The notes under the pieces are model-generated. The model worked only from the letters and a program-made list of their open reading frames with translations. It was not told the origin of the DNA and ran no database searches. This document shows positions 44,591 through 52,899 of a stretch of 64,000 nucleotides of DNA, in pieces. Position numbers and translations under genes: made by a program. Every line of letters starts with the position of its first letter. Positions within the stretch are counted from its first letter, which is position 1. This DNA comes from JAWMQL01 sp033283165 (GTDB lineage Bacteria > Pseudomonadota > Gammaproteobacteria > Pseudomonadales > Halieaceae), in assembly GCA_033283165.1 (NCBI GenBank), contig JAWMQL010000001.1, positions 496,001 to 560,000 of the forward strand, read 5' to 3'.

Positions 44591-45265
44591 ATGAGTGACC
44601 TGGCATCCGCCTTCGACGAGGTGGTGACCCGCCGCCGTTCCCTGCGCGCTTTCCTGCCCACCGAAGTGGACAGGGCGACCCTTGAGCATATTTTCCGCGT
44701 GGCGCAAAAGGCGCCCAGTAACTGCAACACCCAGCCCTGGGTGGTTCACGTGGCGTCCGGTGAGTCCCTGGCCGCCCTGCGCAGGGACATGCCGGAAAAG
44801 TTCATGGCCGGCGAGATCAGTATGGATTTCCCCTACGACGGAACTTATGAGGGCGTCTACCGCGATCGCCAGCACGGCTCTGCCCAGGCCCTTTACGATT
44901 CGGTGGGCATAACCCGTGAGGACAAGGCCGCCCGGCATGAACAGTTCATGCGCAACTTCACCTTCTTCGATGCGCCCCATGTGGCGTTCCTGTTTTTGCC
45001 GGAGCCTTTCGGTCTGCGCGAGGCGGCAGACCTGGGCATGTTCGCCCAGAACCTGATGCTGACATTGACCGCCTACGGGCTGGGGTCCTGTCCCCAGACG
45101 GCGCTCAGCTTTCAGGCCGACCTGGTGCGCGAAACCCTGGGTATTGATCCTGGCAACAAATTGTTGTTCGGTATCAGCTTCGGCTACCCGGATCCCCGAG
45201 CGCCTGTCAACAAGTGCGCCACGGATCGCGCCGAGGTACACGATTTTGTCCACTTCCACTCCTGA
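44591..45265 (+). CDS. Nitroreductase-family flavoprotein
   Basis: A 224-residue FMN-dependent oxidoreductase. The FMN phosphate region is TRRRSLRAFLP and the family block APSNCNTQPWVVHVA follows. The C-terminal half has ADLGMFAQNLMLTLTAYGLGSCPQTAL and LLFGISFGYPDPRAPVNK, both typical of the nitroreductase fold. AGAGGT precedes the ATG, and AGCGAGAGGT occurs twice just upstream (44538 and 44573). The substrate is unknown; within this operon an enone or enoyl reduction is possible. Confidence 0.83.
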   Translation: MSDLASAFDEVVTRRRSLRAFLPTEVDRATLEHIFRVAQKAPSNCNTQPWVVHVASGESLAALRRDMPEKFMAGEISMDFPYDGTYEGVYRDRQHGSAQALYDSVGITREDKAARHEQFMRNFTFFDAPHVAFLFLPEPFGLREAADLGMFAQNLMLTLTAYGLGSCPQTALSFQADLVRETLGIDPGNKLLFGISFGYPDPRAPVNKCATDRAEVHDFVHFHS

Positions 45266-45278
45266 TGGATTAGCACGG

Positions 45279-46043
45279 GTGTCAGAACTGCTCCTGGTCG
45301 AAAATCGCCAGGGTGTATTACTGGTTACCTTCAATCGGCCGGAAAAGAAAAACGCGATCAACACCGAGATGTGGGTCGCACTGCGCGATACGTTTCGCGC
45401 GGCGGCCGATGATCCTTCCGTTTGCTGCGTGTTGCTGGCCGGGCACGGCGAACATTTCAGCGCCGGGGTCGACCTGGCCAGTTTCGGCGCCGACCCTGCG
45501 GATGGAGAGCACCCCTTCGAGGCCGCGGCCCGGACGGTGGCGGAGTTCGACAAACCCATCGTCGCCGCGGTGCAGGGCGTATCGGTAGGAGGGGGTGCCA
45601 CGGTGCTGTTTCACTGTGACATCGTTTACGCGGCTGACAGCCTGCGCCTGCGCCTGCCGTTTGCCAGCCTGGCACTGCCGCCGGAGTGGGGCTCCAGCTA
45701 CATGTTGCAGGCGAACATCGGCGCCCAACGAGCTGCCGAACTGTTCTACACGGCCCAGTGGGTTGGCGCAGAGCGGGCGCTGCAACTGGGGCTGGTAGCC
45801 GCAGTCCTGCCTGAGGCAGAACTGCATGATCATGCCCTGGCGACGGCGCGGGAAATTGCCAGGTGGCCGGCGGTCGCCCTGCAGGAGATCAAGCGTCTGC
45901 TGCGCGCTCCGCATCTGGCGGCTATCGACCGCGCTATCAGCGCCGAGCAGGAGGCCATGTATCGCATGGCCGGGTCGCCCGAGAATATCGAGGCCGTCAC
46001 CGCGATCTTCGAAAAGCGGCCCCCTGATTTCCGGAGTAAATGA
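45279..46043 (+). CDS. Enoyl-CoA hydratase/isomerase family protein (crotonase), second
   Basis: A 254-residue crotonase. It has LVTFNRPEKKNAIN, the oxyanion-hole block HFSAGVDLASFG and the second block GVSVGGGATVLFHCDIVYAADSLRLRLPFASLALPPE. Translation most likely starts at GTG 45279, 13 bp after the nitroreductase stop; the reading frame continues upstream inside that gene but gives no crotonase-like sequence there. The residue pair seen in hydratases is not conserved, which fits an isomerase. It ends three bases before the acylase gene. Confidence 0.8.
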   Translation: MSELLLVENRQGVLLVTFNRPEKKNAINTEMWVALRDTFRAAADDPSVCCVLLAGHGEHFSAGVDLASFGADPADGEHPFEAAARTVAEFDKPIVAAVQGVSVGGGATVLFHCDIVYAADSLRLRLPFASLALPPEWGSSYMLQANIGAQRAAELFYTAQWVGAERALQLGLVAAVLPEAELHDHALATAREIARWPAVALQEIKRLLRAPHLAAIDRAISAEQEAMYRMAGSPENIEAVTAIFEKRPPDFRSK

Positions 46044-46046
46044 CAC

Positions 46047-48488
46047 ATGCGTTTTGTGATGATTACTGTAAGCCGGGTTTTCTGTTGTGTTTTCCTCGTA
46101 GCGGCCCTGTTCGCGTGCAGCGACTCCTCGGATCGGCCGGACCCCGCGTCCCCGGAGGTGCCTGAACCGCCGGAACCGGAACCTGAACTGCGGGCGGAAA
46201 TCGTCTGGACCGAGTACGGTATTCCCCATATCACTGCCCGGGACTGGGCCGGCCTGGGTTATGGCTATGGCTACGCCTACGCCCAGCTCAATTTTTGCGT
46301 GGTGATGAAGGAGTATGTCCGCGCGGCCGGGGAATCCGCGTTCCATCTCGGCGCTGAAGGCGATCTCGAGCGGGACCTGATTTACCAGCTGTTCAACAGT
46401 GACGAGCGCATCCAGCGTCTGATCGAAGAGGAGATTCCAGGCTATGTCGTGAGCCTGGCGGAGGGCTATACCCGCGGCCTGAACCGCTACCTGCGGGAGA
46501 CCGGTGTGGACGGTCTGCCCGAGGGCGAAGAGGGTTGCCGCGGTGCCGGTTGGGTGCGCGAGGTCGACGTATTCGACGTGATCCGCCGCTTACACAAGGC
46601 CGTGTTGCGTGCCTCGGCCGATCCGCTGGCGGATTTCACCGTGGCGGCGGCGCCGTCCCGGCAAACCGCCCGGGCCCCGCGACCAGCGGACTACGAGTCC
46701 CTGCTCGCCGCCATTGACCGGGAGACGTTCCAGGCGCGCCTTGACCTGCCCCGCGCCGAGGAAGCCGGTTCCAACGCCTACGCCGTCGGTGCCGACGCCT
46801 CCCAGTCCAGTGCCGGCGTCCTGTTGGGTAATCCGCATTTTCCCTGGCAGGGTGACCTGCGCTGGTTTATGTCCAAGCTGACCATTCCCGGGGAATACGA
46901 GGTGATGGGCGCGACCCTGGCCGGATTACCCCTGAATACCATCGGCTTCAACCAGAACGTGGCCTGGACCCACACGGTCAGTACCGGGCAGCGCTTTACC
47001 CTGTATGAGCTGGTGTTGAATCCAGACAACCCGCTGGAGTACCTCTACGATGGCGAGTACCGGGAGATCACCACCGAGACGGTTTCCGCTCCCGTGCCCA
47101 ATGCCGACGGCAGCCGTGGCGAGGTAGAGCACACCTTTTATTTTTCCCACTACGGGCCTATCGTCGATCTTCGGTCAATTGATTCGCTGGTCGGTGGCTG
47201 GCCCAGTTTGAACGGCACGGTGTTCTCTTACCGGGATGCCAATATCGAGAACCTGCGCGGCCTCGAGCAGTGGCTGAAGATGGGGCAGGCCAGTGACCTG
47301 CAGGCGTTCACCGCGGAACTGGCCGCGCTCGGTATTCCCTGGGTCAACACGATCGCCGCGGATCGCTACGGTGACGCGTTTTACGGTGACATATCCGCCA
47401 ATCCTCACGTGACCCGGACCCAGTTCGACAACTGCGTACGCGGCTTCCTCCAGACGGTTATCACCAACCTGGGCATCCTGACCATGGACGGCTCGGACTC
47501 CGACTGCGAGTGGGGCAGCGACGAGGGGGCTCCCCCCGGCCTGTTCGGTTACGATAACCTGCCCAAGTTGTTCACCCGCGAATATGCGGCCAACGCCAAC
47601 GACAGTTACTGGCTGGCCAACCCGCGCCACTTGCTCGAGGGTTTTTCGCCCATTATCGGAGCGGAACGGGTGGAGCAGAACCTGCGTCCCCGGGCGGCGT
47701 TCGTGCAGGCGGAGCAGCGCCTGGCGGGCAGCGACGGGTTGGGGGCGCCCGGTTTCAACGTGGACAATATCCGCGAGCTGTTGTTCGGGGCCCGCAACTA
47801 CACCGCCGAGTTGGTACTCGAGGACCTGGTGTCGCTGTGCCTGGCGGTCGACGACTGGAGCGACTACACCGAGCAGTCGCCGGAACTGGTGGCGCAGGCC
47901 TGCCAGGTGCTGTCGCGCTGGGACTCCCGTTTTTCGGTGGACAGTGTCGGCGCGCACATTTTTTACGAATTCTGGCTGTCCTTCGCCGGTGTCGACGACA
48001 AGTGGGCGGTACCATTCGATGTCACTGACCCGGTCAATACCCCGCGCGACCTGCACGTGAACAACCCTGAGGTAGTGGAGGCCGCCCGGGCGGCCCTGGC
48101 CGACGCCGTGCTGCGCCTGGACACCGCCGGCATTCCCATGGACCGGCCCTGGGGCGAGGTGCAGTTCAGTGAGCGCAACGGTGAGCGTATCGGTGTTCAC
48201 GGCGGTTCCGGCGCCTTTATGTTCAGTGCAATCTATTCGCCGCTGGTTGCGGGGGAGGGATACTCCAATATCGTGACGGGTAACAGCTACATGCAGGCGG
48301 TGAGCTGGGACGAAAGCGACTGCCCCGATGCCTATGCCGTCCTGTCCTATTCCCAGTCTTCGAATCCCGAATCACCGCACTATGCCGACAGCGCCCGCCT
48401 GTATTCGCAGGGCGAGTGGATCGACATGCCCTATTGCGAAATGGATAGGGAGGCCCAGGAGGTGCGACGCGAGACGATCGAGGAGTAG
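46047..48488 (+). CDS. Penicillin acylase/AHL acylase-family lipoprotein
   Basis: An 813-residue N-terminal-nucleophile hydrolase (peptidase S45 family) that cleaves amide bonds of acylated substrates such as acyl-homoserine lactones or beta-lactam side chains. A lipobox (LVAALFACSDSS) marks it as a lipoprotein, followed by a Pro/Glu-rich linker. The alpha chain has WTEYGIPHITARDWAGLGYGYGYAYAQ. The beta chain would begin at the catalytic Ser242 in EEAGSNAYAVG after self-cleavage. LLGNPHFPW and FNQNVAWTHTVS match the substrate-binding blocks. It starts three bases after the crotonase and may be the last gene of that operon. True substrate unknown. Confidence 0.85.
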   Translation: MRFVMITVSRVFCCVFLVAALFACSDSSDRPDPASPEVPEPPEPEPELRAEIVWTEYGIPHITARDWAGLGYGYGYAYAQLNFCVVMKEYVRAAGESAFHLGAEGDLERDLIYQLFNSDERIQRLIEEEIPGYVVSLAEGYTRGLNRYLRETGVDGLPEGEEGCRGAGWVREVDVFDVIRRLHKAVLRASADPLADFTVAAAPSRQTARAPRPADYESLLAAIDRETFQARLDLPRAEEAGSNAYAVGADASQSSAGVLLGNPHFPWQGDLRWFMSKLTIPGEYEVMGATLAGLPLNTIGFNQNVAWTHTVSTGQRFTLYELVLNPDNPLEYLYDGEYREITTETVSAPVPNADGSRGEVEHTFYFSHYGPIVDLRSIDSLVGGWPSLNGTVFSYRDANIENLRGLEQWLKMGQASDLQAFTAELAALGIPWVNTIAADRYGDAFYGDISANPHVTRTQFDNCVRGFLQTVITNLGILTMDGSDSDCEWGSDEGAPPGLFGYDNLPKLFTREYAANANDSYWLANPRHLLEGFSPIIGAERVEQNLRPRAAFVQAEQRLAGSDGLGAPGFNVDNIRELLFGARNYTAELVLEDLVSLCLAVDDWSDYTEQSPELVAQACQVLSRWDSRFSVDSVGAHIFYEFWLSFAGVDDKWAVPFDVTDPVNTPRDLHVNNPEVVEAARAALADAVLRLDTAGIPMDRPWGEVQFSERNGERIGVHGGSGAFMFSAIYSPLVAGEGYSNIVTGNSYMQAVSWDESDCPDAYAVLSYSQSSNPESPHYADSARLYSQGEWIDMPYCEMDREAQEVRRETIEE

Positions 48489-48868
48489 GCGGTCCGGGTC
48501 GTTACCGTCCGGGCTGTTGCTCCCGCAGCCGGTCCATTACCCCCCCGGTTGTACCTGCGGTGAAAGTCCGGATCCTCGTAGATCACCTGATCCATCAGCG
48601 CCATCAGCTCCCCGGGAATCTCCCCGGGGGCTGCTGTTGCCTTGAAGTTTTCCCACCAGGCAATGCCGTGAGGGTGAGAGTAATAGTACGACGACTCTAT
48701 ATTGACGCGGTGTCGCCACTCCGCGCCGTCAATCTCCAGCGGTCGCTCCAGGGCTTTGGCCCACACTTCGGCGCCTCTCTCGCCGATATACTGCAATTCC
48801 AGGTCGGAGGTACGCCGACTCTCGCTGGCCAGCATCTGCAGCCAATTCCCAAGGTTCTGTAATTTCAC
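48431..48868 (-). CDS. Small hypothetical protein, probable frameshift near 3' end
   Basis: I do not recognise this protein (about 122-145 residues). Translation probably starts at GTG 48868, which has GGGAG seven bases upstream. The body (LELQYIGERGAEVWAKALERP, SSYYYSHPHGIAWWENF, YEDPDFHRRYNRG) looks coding. At a run of seven G on the coding strand (48546-48540) the frame turns unnatural and runs into the acylase gene. Removing one G gives VMDRLREQQPGR and a TAA at 48502-48504, a far more natural end. This is either a real disrupting indel, a slippery tract or a sequence error. Confidence 0.5.
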   Translation of the reverse strand: MKLQNLGNWLQMLASESRRTSDLELQYIGERGAEVWAKALERPLEIDGAEWRHRVNIESSYYYSHPHGIAWWENFKATAAPGEIPGELMALMDQVIYEDPDFHRRYNRGGNGPAAGATARTVTTRTAYSSIVSRRTSWASLSISQ

Positions 48869-48974
48869 CGTTTGCTCCCGCTGCGAACCCATTAGTGGCC
48901 AGTGTAGTCCAGCGGGAAATATGGGCTACACTGGATTGCGCCAGCCGCCGAATATGCCAGGGGGGCCGTTATCA

Positions 48975-49442
48975 ATGAACTGGGAAGCGCTAGGAGCGGT
49001 CGCGGAACTGATTGCCGCGCTCGGAGTGATAATCACCTTGCTGTACCTGGCAATGCAGATCAAGGAGCAAACCAAGGAGTCGAAACTCGCCGCGACGCGC
49101 GATCTCGCCCGGGACTGGACCGAGGCACTGCAGTTCGGGACTGGCGACGAGTGGAACTTCGAGCTTTACCAGCGGGCGGTTAACGACTACGCGAGCTTGT
49201 CGGGCGGCGATCGTATCCGCGCCTACATTATGTTGTCATCGGCGATGCGGATAATCGAGATTCAGCACTTCCACGTCTCCGCCGGCAATTTCGAACCGAC
49301 CATGTTCACCGCGATGGAATACCGGGTTAAACAGTTGATCGAGCTCCCGGGCGTGCGCTACTGGTGGAAAGACCACAAGGAGCAGTTCAGCGAGGATTTT
49401 ATTGCGTACGTGGAACGGGTCTCAACGATCAACGTCACCTAG
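48975..49442 (+). CDS. Small membrane-anchored hypothetical protein
   Basis: A 155-residue protein with one N-terminal membrane segment (AVAELIAALGVIITLLYLAMQI) and a helical soluble domain (KESKLAATRDLARDWTEAL ... SSAMRIIEIQHFHVSAGNFEP ... VRYWWKDHKEQFSEDFIAYVE). The pattern matches a common, functionally uncharacterised bacterial family with YLAMQI followed by charged helices. The ATG at 48975 is preceded by a G-rich stretch. Its 3' end overlaps the convergent gamma-glutamylcyclotransferase gene by 21 bases. Confidence 0.7.
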   Translation: MNWEALGAVAELIAALGVIITLLYLAMQIKEQTKESKLAATRDLARDWTEALQFGTGDEWNFELYQRAVNDYASLSGGDRIRAYIMLSSAMRIIEIQHFHVSAGNFEPTMFTAMEYRVKQLIELPGVRYWWKDHKEQFSEDFIAYVERVSTINVT

Positions 49443-49952
49443 CGCGTCCAGGTGCACGGCGCGTTCCCGTCGGTCCCGTTCCCTGTTCGTGTCGGGTATC
49501 GCGGTAACGGACTGGATCGCCTGAATATAATCTGACGGCAGCCCGCTTTCCCGCGCACCACGCAGCACGTGATCGAGGTACCAGTGGTAGGGTTGCAGCG
49601 CCGGGTCGATAGCGGTGGCGTAGTAAGTGAGCGCTTCGATGATACGACCGTCTTCGTGGTGCAGTGCCACCGTCTTTTCACCGTATCCCCTGCCCAGGCC
49701 CTCCACGTCGTCCAGTGTTCTTTTACAGGCGATGTCTATCCTGAACAGGGCACCGATGACCTGGTCCCGATGGTCTCCGGTGTAGAACGCATCGCATTTT
49801 CCCGAGCCATCGCGGCCTGCCTTGTGGAAGCGCAGCGAATGGCCCGGTAGCAACCAGGTACCATGGCGCCGGGCACTGGGGGTGCGCTGGCGCAGCCGCG
49901 CCAGGGACAGGTTGGAGCCGTAGGCGAAATAGAGCAAGGTATCGCGGTTCAT
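49422..49952 (-). CDS. Gamma-glutamylcyclotransferase family protein
   Basis: A 176-residue GGCT-like enzyme. The family signature YGSNL is at residues 11-15 (FAYGSNLSLARLRQRTP). The catalytic Glu is in DVEGLGRGYGEKTV (about residue 84). The fold makes 5-oxoproline from gamma-glutamyl compounds. With ggt at 37 kb this is the second gamma-glutamyl enzyme in the window. Its ATG overlaps the stop of the VOC gene that precedes it on the minus strand (four-base overlap), so the two are coupled. Confidence 0.85.
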   Translation of the reverse strand: MNRDTLLYFAYGSNLSLARLRQRTPSARRHGTWLLPGHSLRFHKAGRDGSGKCDAFYTGDHRDQVIGALFRIDIACKRTLDDVEGLGRGYGEKTVALHHEDGRIIEALTYYATAIDPALQPYHWYLDHVLRGARESGLPSDYIQAIQSVTAIPDTNRERDRRERAVHLDALGDVDR

Positions 49953-50341
49953 GCGCTCCGGTCTGTGTCTGTAGCGAAGTTCAATTCCACCCCGAGCCCA
50001 CTGGGGTCATTGAGAAACAGCTGGCTCAGCCCGAAGTGGGGAAATTCCCGCTTCTGGTAATCCACCCCGGCCGTTTCCAGTCGTTGTTCCACGGCCCCGA
50101 GATCATTGCAGGTAAAAGCGATGTGATCCAGCACCCCGGTTGCCGTCGTCGCGTCGGAAGATTCCGACTCCAACAGGTGAACCACGGCGTGCCCACCCGC
50201 ATATAGCCAGTGCCCGGGCACGCCGAAGTCGGGCCGGTCACCTTCGACCAGGCCCACGACCTCCACGTAGAAATCGCGGATGAGGCCCAGCAGCGGCTGT
50301 GGCGCCCTCAGGTTGAAATGGTTGAGTCCCTCGATGGCCAT
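49949..50341 (-). CDS. VOC-family (glyoxalase-like) protein
   Basis: A 130-residue vicinal-oxygen-chelate protein. An N-terminal His (GLNHFNLRAP) and a second in GVLDHIAFTCNDL, plus the final DPSGLGVELNFAT with Glu, give the usual metal-ligand pattern. Size fits a one-module dimeric enzyme such as a glyoxalase or fosfomycin-resistance-like protein; the substrate is not evident. It is coupled to the gamma-glutamylcyclotransferase gene downstream and follows the ribB gene by 27 bp. Confidence 0.8.
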   Translation of the reverse strand: MAIEGLNHFNLRAPQPLLGLIRDFYVEVVGLVEGDRPDFGVPGHWLYAGGHAVVHLLESESSDATTATGVLDHIAFTCNDLGAVEQRLETAGVDYQKREFPHFGLSQLFLNDPSGLGVELNFATDTDRSA

Positions 50342-50368
50342 GGCTTCTCTCCGTTTTCCGGCTCACTG

Positions 50369-51484
50369 TCAGGGCTGCACGAACCCCGTGACCTCGAGGC
50401 CGAAACCCGACAGGGCGTTGAAGTGAATGGGAGTGGACATGAGTTGCATCCTGCCCACGCCCAGGCGTTTCAGTATCTGTGAACCGGTGCCGATAACACG
50501 GTAGTTCTGCAGGCCCGGCTGACCACTCTGTGCGAACACTCCTGCGGGTTGCGGGAACTGCAGAACCTCCTCGAGTTGTTCCTCGGCGGTGATGACCTGC
50601 CCGATCAGGACGACTGCGCCCTTGCCGGCAGCGGCAATATGCTCCATGGCGCGACGATAGGACCAGCCAGGCTCCGCGCCCTCGATACGGGTGCCCAGTA
50701 CATCCCGCAGGGTATTGATGGTCTGTACCCGCACCAGGGTGTCCTCCTGTTCGTCGATGTTCCCCAGGGTCAGGGCGTAATGCACCGTGTCGTCCACCAG
50801 GTCCAGAAATGTGTGTAATTCGAAGTGGCCGAATTCGGTAGGTACCGATTTGCTGTCTTTCAGGTCCACCGACTGCTCGTGCAGGGCACGGTACTGGATC
50901 AGGTCGGCGATAGTGCCCATGCGCAGGCCGTGTTTCTCTGCGAAAGCTTCCAGTTGTGGCCGGCGCGCCATGGTGCCGTCCTCGTTCATGATCTCCACGA
51001 TCAGAGCCGCCGGCTCAAATCCCGCCATGCGGGCGAGGTCGACCCCGGCCTCGGTGTGCCCTGCGCGGCGCAGAACGCCGCCCGGTTTGGCGACCAGCGG
51101 GAAGATATGGCCCGGCTGGTTGATGCTGTGCGGCCCGGCCTTCGCTGCGACGGCCTGCAGCACGGTGTGAGCACGCTGGGCCGAGCTGATGCCTGGCCCA
51201 ACCCGCTCCGCCGCGTCGATGGAAACCGTGAAGTTGGTTTCATGCTGGGAGCGGTTGTCCCGCACCATCAGTGGCAGCTGCAACTGCCGGGCACGCTCTT
51301 CGGTAATCGGCATGCAGATCAGGCCACAGGCCTCGCCGGAGAAGAAAGTGATCACCTCGGGGGTGACCGCCTCGGCCGCAATGATGAGGTCGCCCTCGTT
51401 TTCGCGGTCCTCGTCATCCATCAGGATGACCATTTTCCCCTCGCGGATGTCGTCGAGAATGTCCGGTATGCTGCTGAGCGACAT
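50369..51484 (-). CDS. ribB: 3,4-dihydroxy-2-butanone-4-phosphate synthase with degenerate GTP cyclohydrolase II domain (RibBX type)
   Basis: A 371-residue protein. Residues 1 to about 205 are an intact RibB that turns ribulose 5-phosphate into a riboflavin precursor; the acidic loop is MDDEDRENEGDLIIAAE and the late block GHTEAGVDLARMAG. The C-terminal part is like GTP cyclohydrolase II but lost its zinc cysteines: where RVHSECLTGD is expected it reads RVQTINTLRDVLGT. So RibA activity is not expected. The ATG at 51484 is followed by MSLSSIPDILDDI, the normal start. Its ribosome-binding site, GCAGG, lies in the end of a 163-bp palindromic element. No FMN riboswitch is recognisable upstream. 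Confidence 0.88.
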   Translation of the reverse strand: MSLSSIPDILDDIREGKMVILMDDEDRENEGDLIIAAEAVTPEVITFFSGEACGLICMPITEERARQLQLPLMVRDNRSQHETNFTVSIDAAERVGPGISSAQRAHTVLQAVAAKAGPHSINQPGHIFPLVAKPGGVLRRAGHTEAGVDLARMAGFEPAALIVEIMNEDGTMARRPQLEAFAEKHGLRMGTIADLIQYRALHEQSVDLKDSKSVPTEFGHFELHTFLDLVDDTVHYALTLGNIDEQEDTLVRVQTINTLRDVLGTRIEGAEPGWSYRRAMEHIAAAGKGAVVLIGQVITAEEQLEEVLQFPQPAGVFAQSGQPGLQNYRVIGTGSQILKRLGVGRMQLMSTPIHFNALSGFGLEVTGFVQP

Positions 51485-51488
51485 CTTA

Positions 51489-51651
51489 GGGCCTGCTCGC
51501 ACTAACTGAGTTAGCCCTTCGGGTTGTGGCAGAAATAGCGCCACTCTTCGTTACTCGTCGTTCATTTGGAGCAACCAAACTTCTCTCCTCGTGCCTTGAT
51601 TGGCACTATTTCTGTCGCAACAGTGCCAACTCAGTTAGTGCGAGCAGGCCC
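51489..51651. repeat. 163-bp snap-back (MITE-like) element abutting ribB
   Basis: Perfect 24-bp inverted arms (51489-51512 and 51628-51651; core CCTGCTCGCACTAACTGAG) enclose a second, imperfect inverted pair around CAGAAATAG/CTATTTCTG (near 51530 and 51607). As RNA this would fold into one long hairpin. It fills the gap between the acetyltransferase stop (51658) and the ribB start (51484), leaving four bases before the start codon. The structure suggests a non-autonomous mobile element. It has no coding capacity. Confidence 0.85.
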
Positions 51652-51657
51652 CGGGCC

Positions 51658-52839
51658 TTACAGCAGCTCAATGGCGACGGCGGTCGCTTCACCGCCGCCG
51701 ATACAGAGGGCCGCAACCCCGCGCTTTTTGCCCAATTTCTTCAGGGCGTACATCAGTGTGACGATGATTCGCGAGCCAGTGGAGCCGATCGGGTGACCCT
51801 GGGCGCAGGCACCGCCGTGGATATTGACTTTGGCGTGATCCAGGCCCAGGTCCTCAATGGCCATCATCGTCACCATGGCGAAGGCCTCGTTGATTTCAAA
51901 CAGATCGACATCGTCCACCGTCCAGCCGGTTTTCTCAAACAATTTGTTCATCGCGCCGATCGGCGCGATGGTGAACTCGCCGGGCTCCTGGCTGTGGCGT
52001 GCGTGGCCCACGATGCGTGCCATGGCTTGCAGGCCGCGCGAGTCCGCCTCGGACTCCGCCATCAGCACCAGGGCGCTGGCACCGTCGGAGATGGAGCTGG
52101 CATTGGCCGCGGTGATGGTGCCTTCCTGGGCAAAAGCCGGGCGCAGGTTGGGGATCTTGTCGATGGCGGCGTTGAGCGGCTGCTCGTCGTCGCTGACCAC
52201 GGTTTCACCCTTGCGGCTCTTGATCGTGACCGGTGCGATTTCATCTTGCAGAGAGCCGTCCTCGATTGCCCGCTTGGCGCGGTTCAGGGACTCGATGGCG
52301 TAGTTGTCCATCTGCTCGCGGGTAATGCCGCGCTCGTCGGCGGTTTCCTGGGCAAAACTCCCCATGGCGCGGTCCGTGTAGGCGTCCTCGAGACCGTCGC
52401 GAAACATGTGGTCGTAGATCTTCTGGTGTCCGGAACGGACACCGGCGCGCGAGCCCTCAATCATGTGGGGAGCGCGGCTCATGCTCTCCAGACCGCCCGC
52501 TACCACCACCTTGTTGGTGCCGGCGAGGATGCTGTCGTGGGCGAAGATGGCTGCCTGCATGCCGCTGCCGCAGGCCTTGTTCACGGTCACGGCACCGGTG
52601 GACTTGGGGATGCCGGCGCCGATGGCGGCCTGGCGTGCGGGGCACTGTTTCAGTCCTGCCGGCAACACACAGCCCATGAACACCTCGTCCACGTCGGCGC
52701 CCTGGATACCGGCCCGTTCCACGGCGGCGGCGATTGCGGTGCTGGCCAGTTCAGTGGCCGGTACGGAGGACAGGCTGCCCATCAGCCCACCCATGGGGGT
52801 GCGTGCGCCGTCCACAATAACTACAGAATCTCTGGTCAT
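51658..52839 (-). CDS. Acetyl-CoA C-acetyltransferase (thiolase)
   Basis: A 393-residue true thiolase with all catalytic residues: the nucleophile Cys90 in TVNKACGSGM, His in GGACAQGHPIGSTGSR and the late Cys in ALCIGGGEATAV. It joins or splits acetyl-CoA and acetoacetyl-CoA (PhaA/AtoB type), in contrast to the two Cys-less thiolase-fold proteins at 39.7-41.9 kb. GAGGAG precedes the ATG. It may form one transcript with ribB downstream, though the palindromic element between them could stop transcription. Confidence 0.92.
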   Translation of the reverse strand: MTRDSVVIVDGARTPMGGLMGSLSSVPATELASTAIAAAVERAGIQGADVDEVFMGCVLPAGLKQCPARQAAIGAGIPKSTGAVTVNKACGSGMQAAIFAHDSILAGTNKVVVAGGLESMSRAPHMIEGSRAGVRSGHQKIYDHMFRDGLEDAYTDRAMGSFAQETADERGITREQMDNYAIESLNRAKRAIEDGSLQDEIAPVTIKSRKGETVVSDDEQPLNAAIDKIPNLRPAFAQEGTITAANASSISDGASALVLMAESEADSRGLQAMARIVGHARHSQEPGEFTIAPIGAMNKLFEKTGWTVDDVDLFEINEAFAMVTMMAIEDLGLDHAKVNIHGGACAQGHPIGSTGSRIIVTLMYALKKLGKKRGVAALCIGGGEATAVAIELL

Positions 52840-52899
52840 GGAATGCTCCTCGAGGCGGGGAAAAAAGGGCCGTCATTTAGCCACAAAAGGGCTTTTACC

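Noticed and set aside
51485..51544. Extended ribB start inside the palindromic element
   Set aside because: The extra residues are encoded by the repeat arm, and the normal RibB N terminus starts at 51484.
51485..51660. FMN riboswitch upstream of ribB
   Set aside because: I looked for the conserved RFN-element pattern and saw only the long palindromic repeat.
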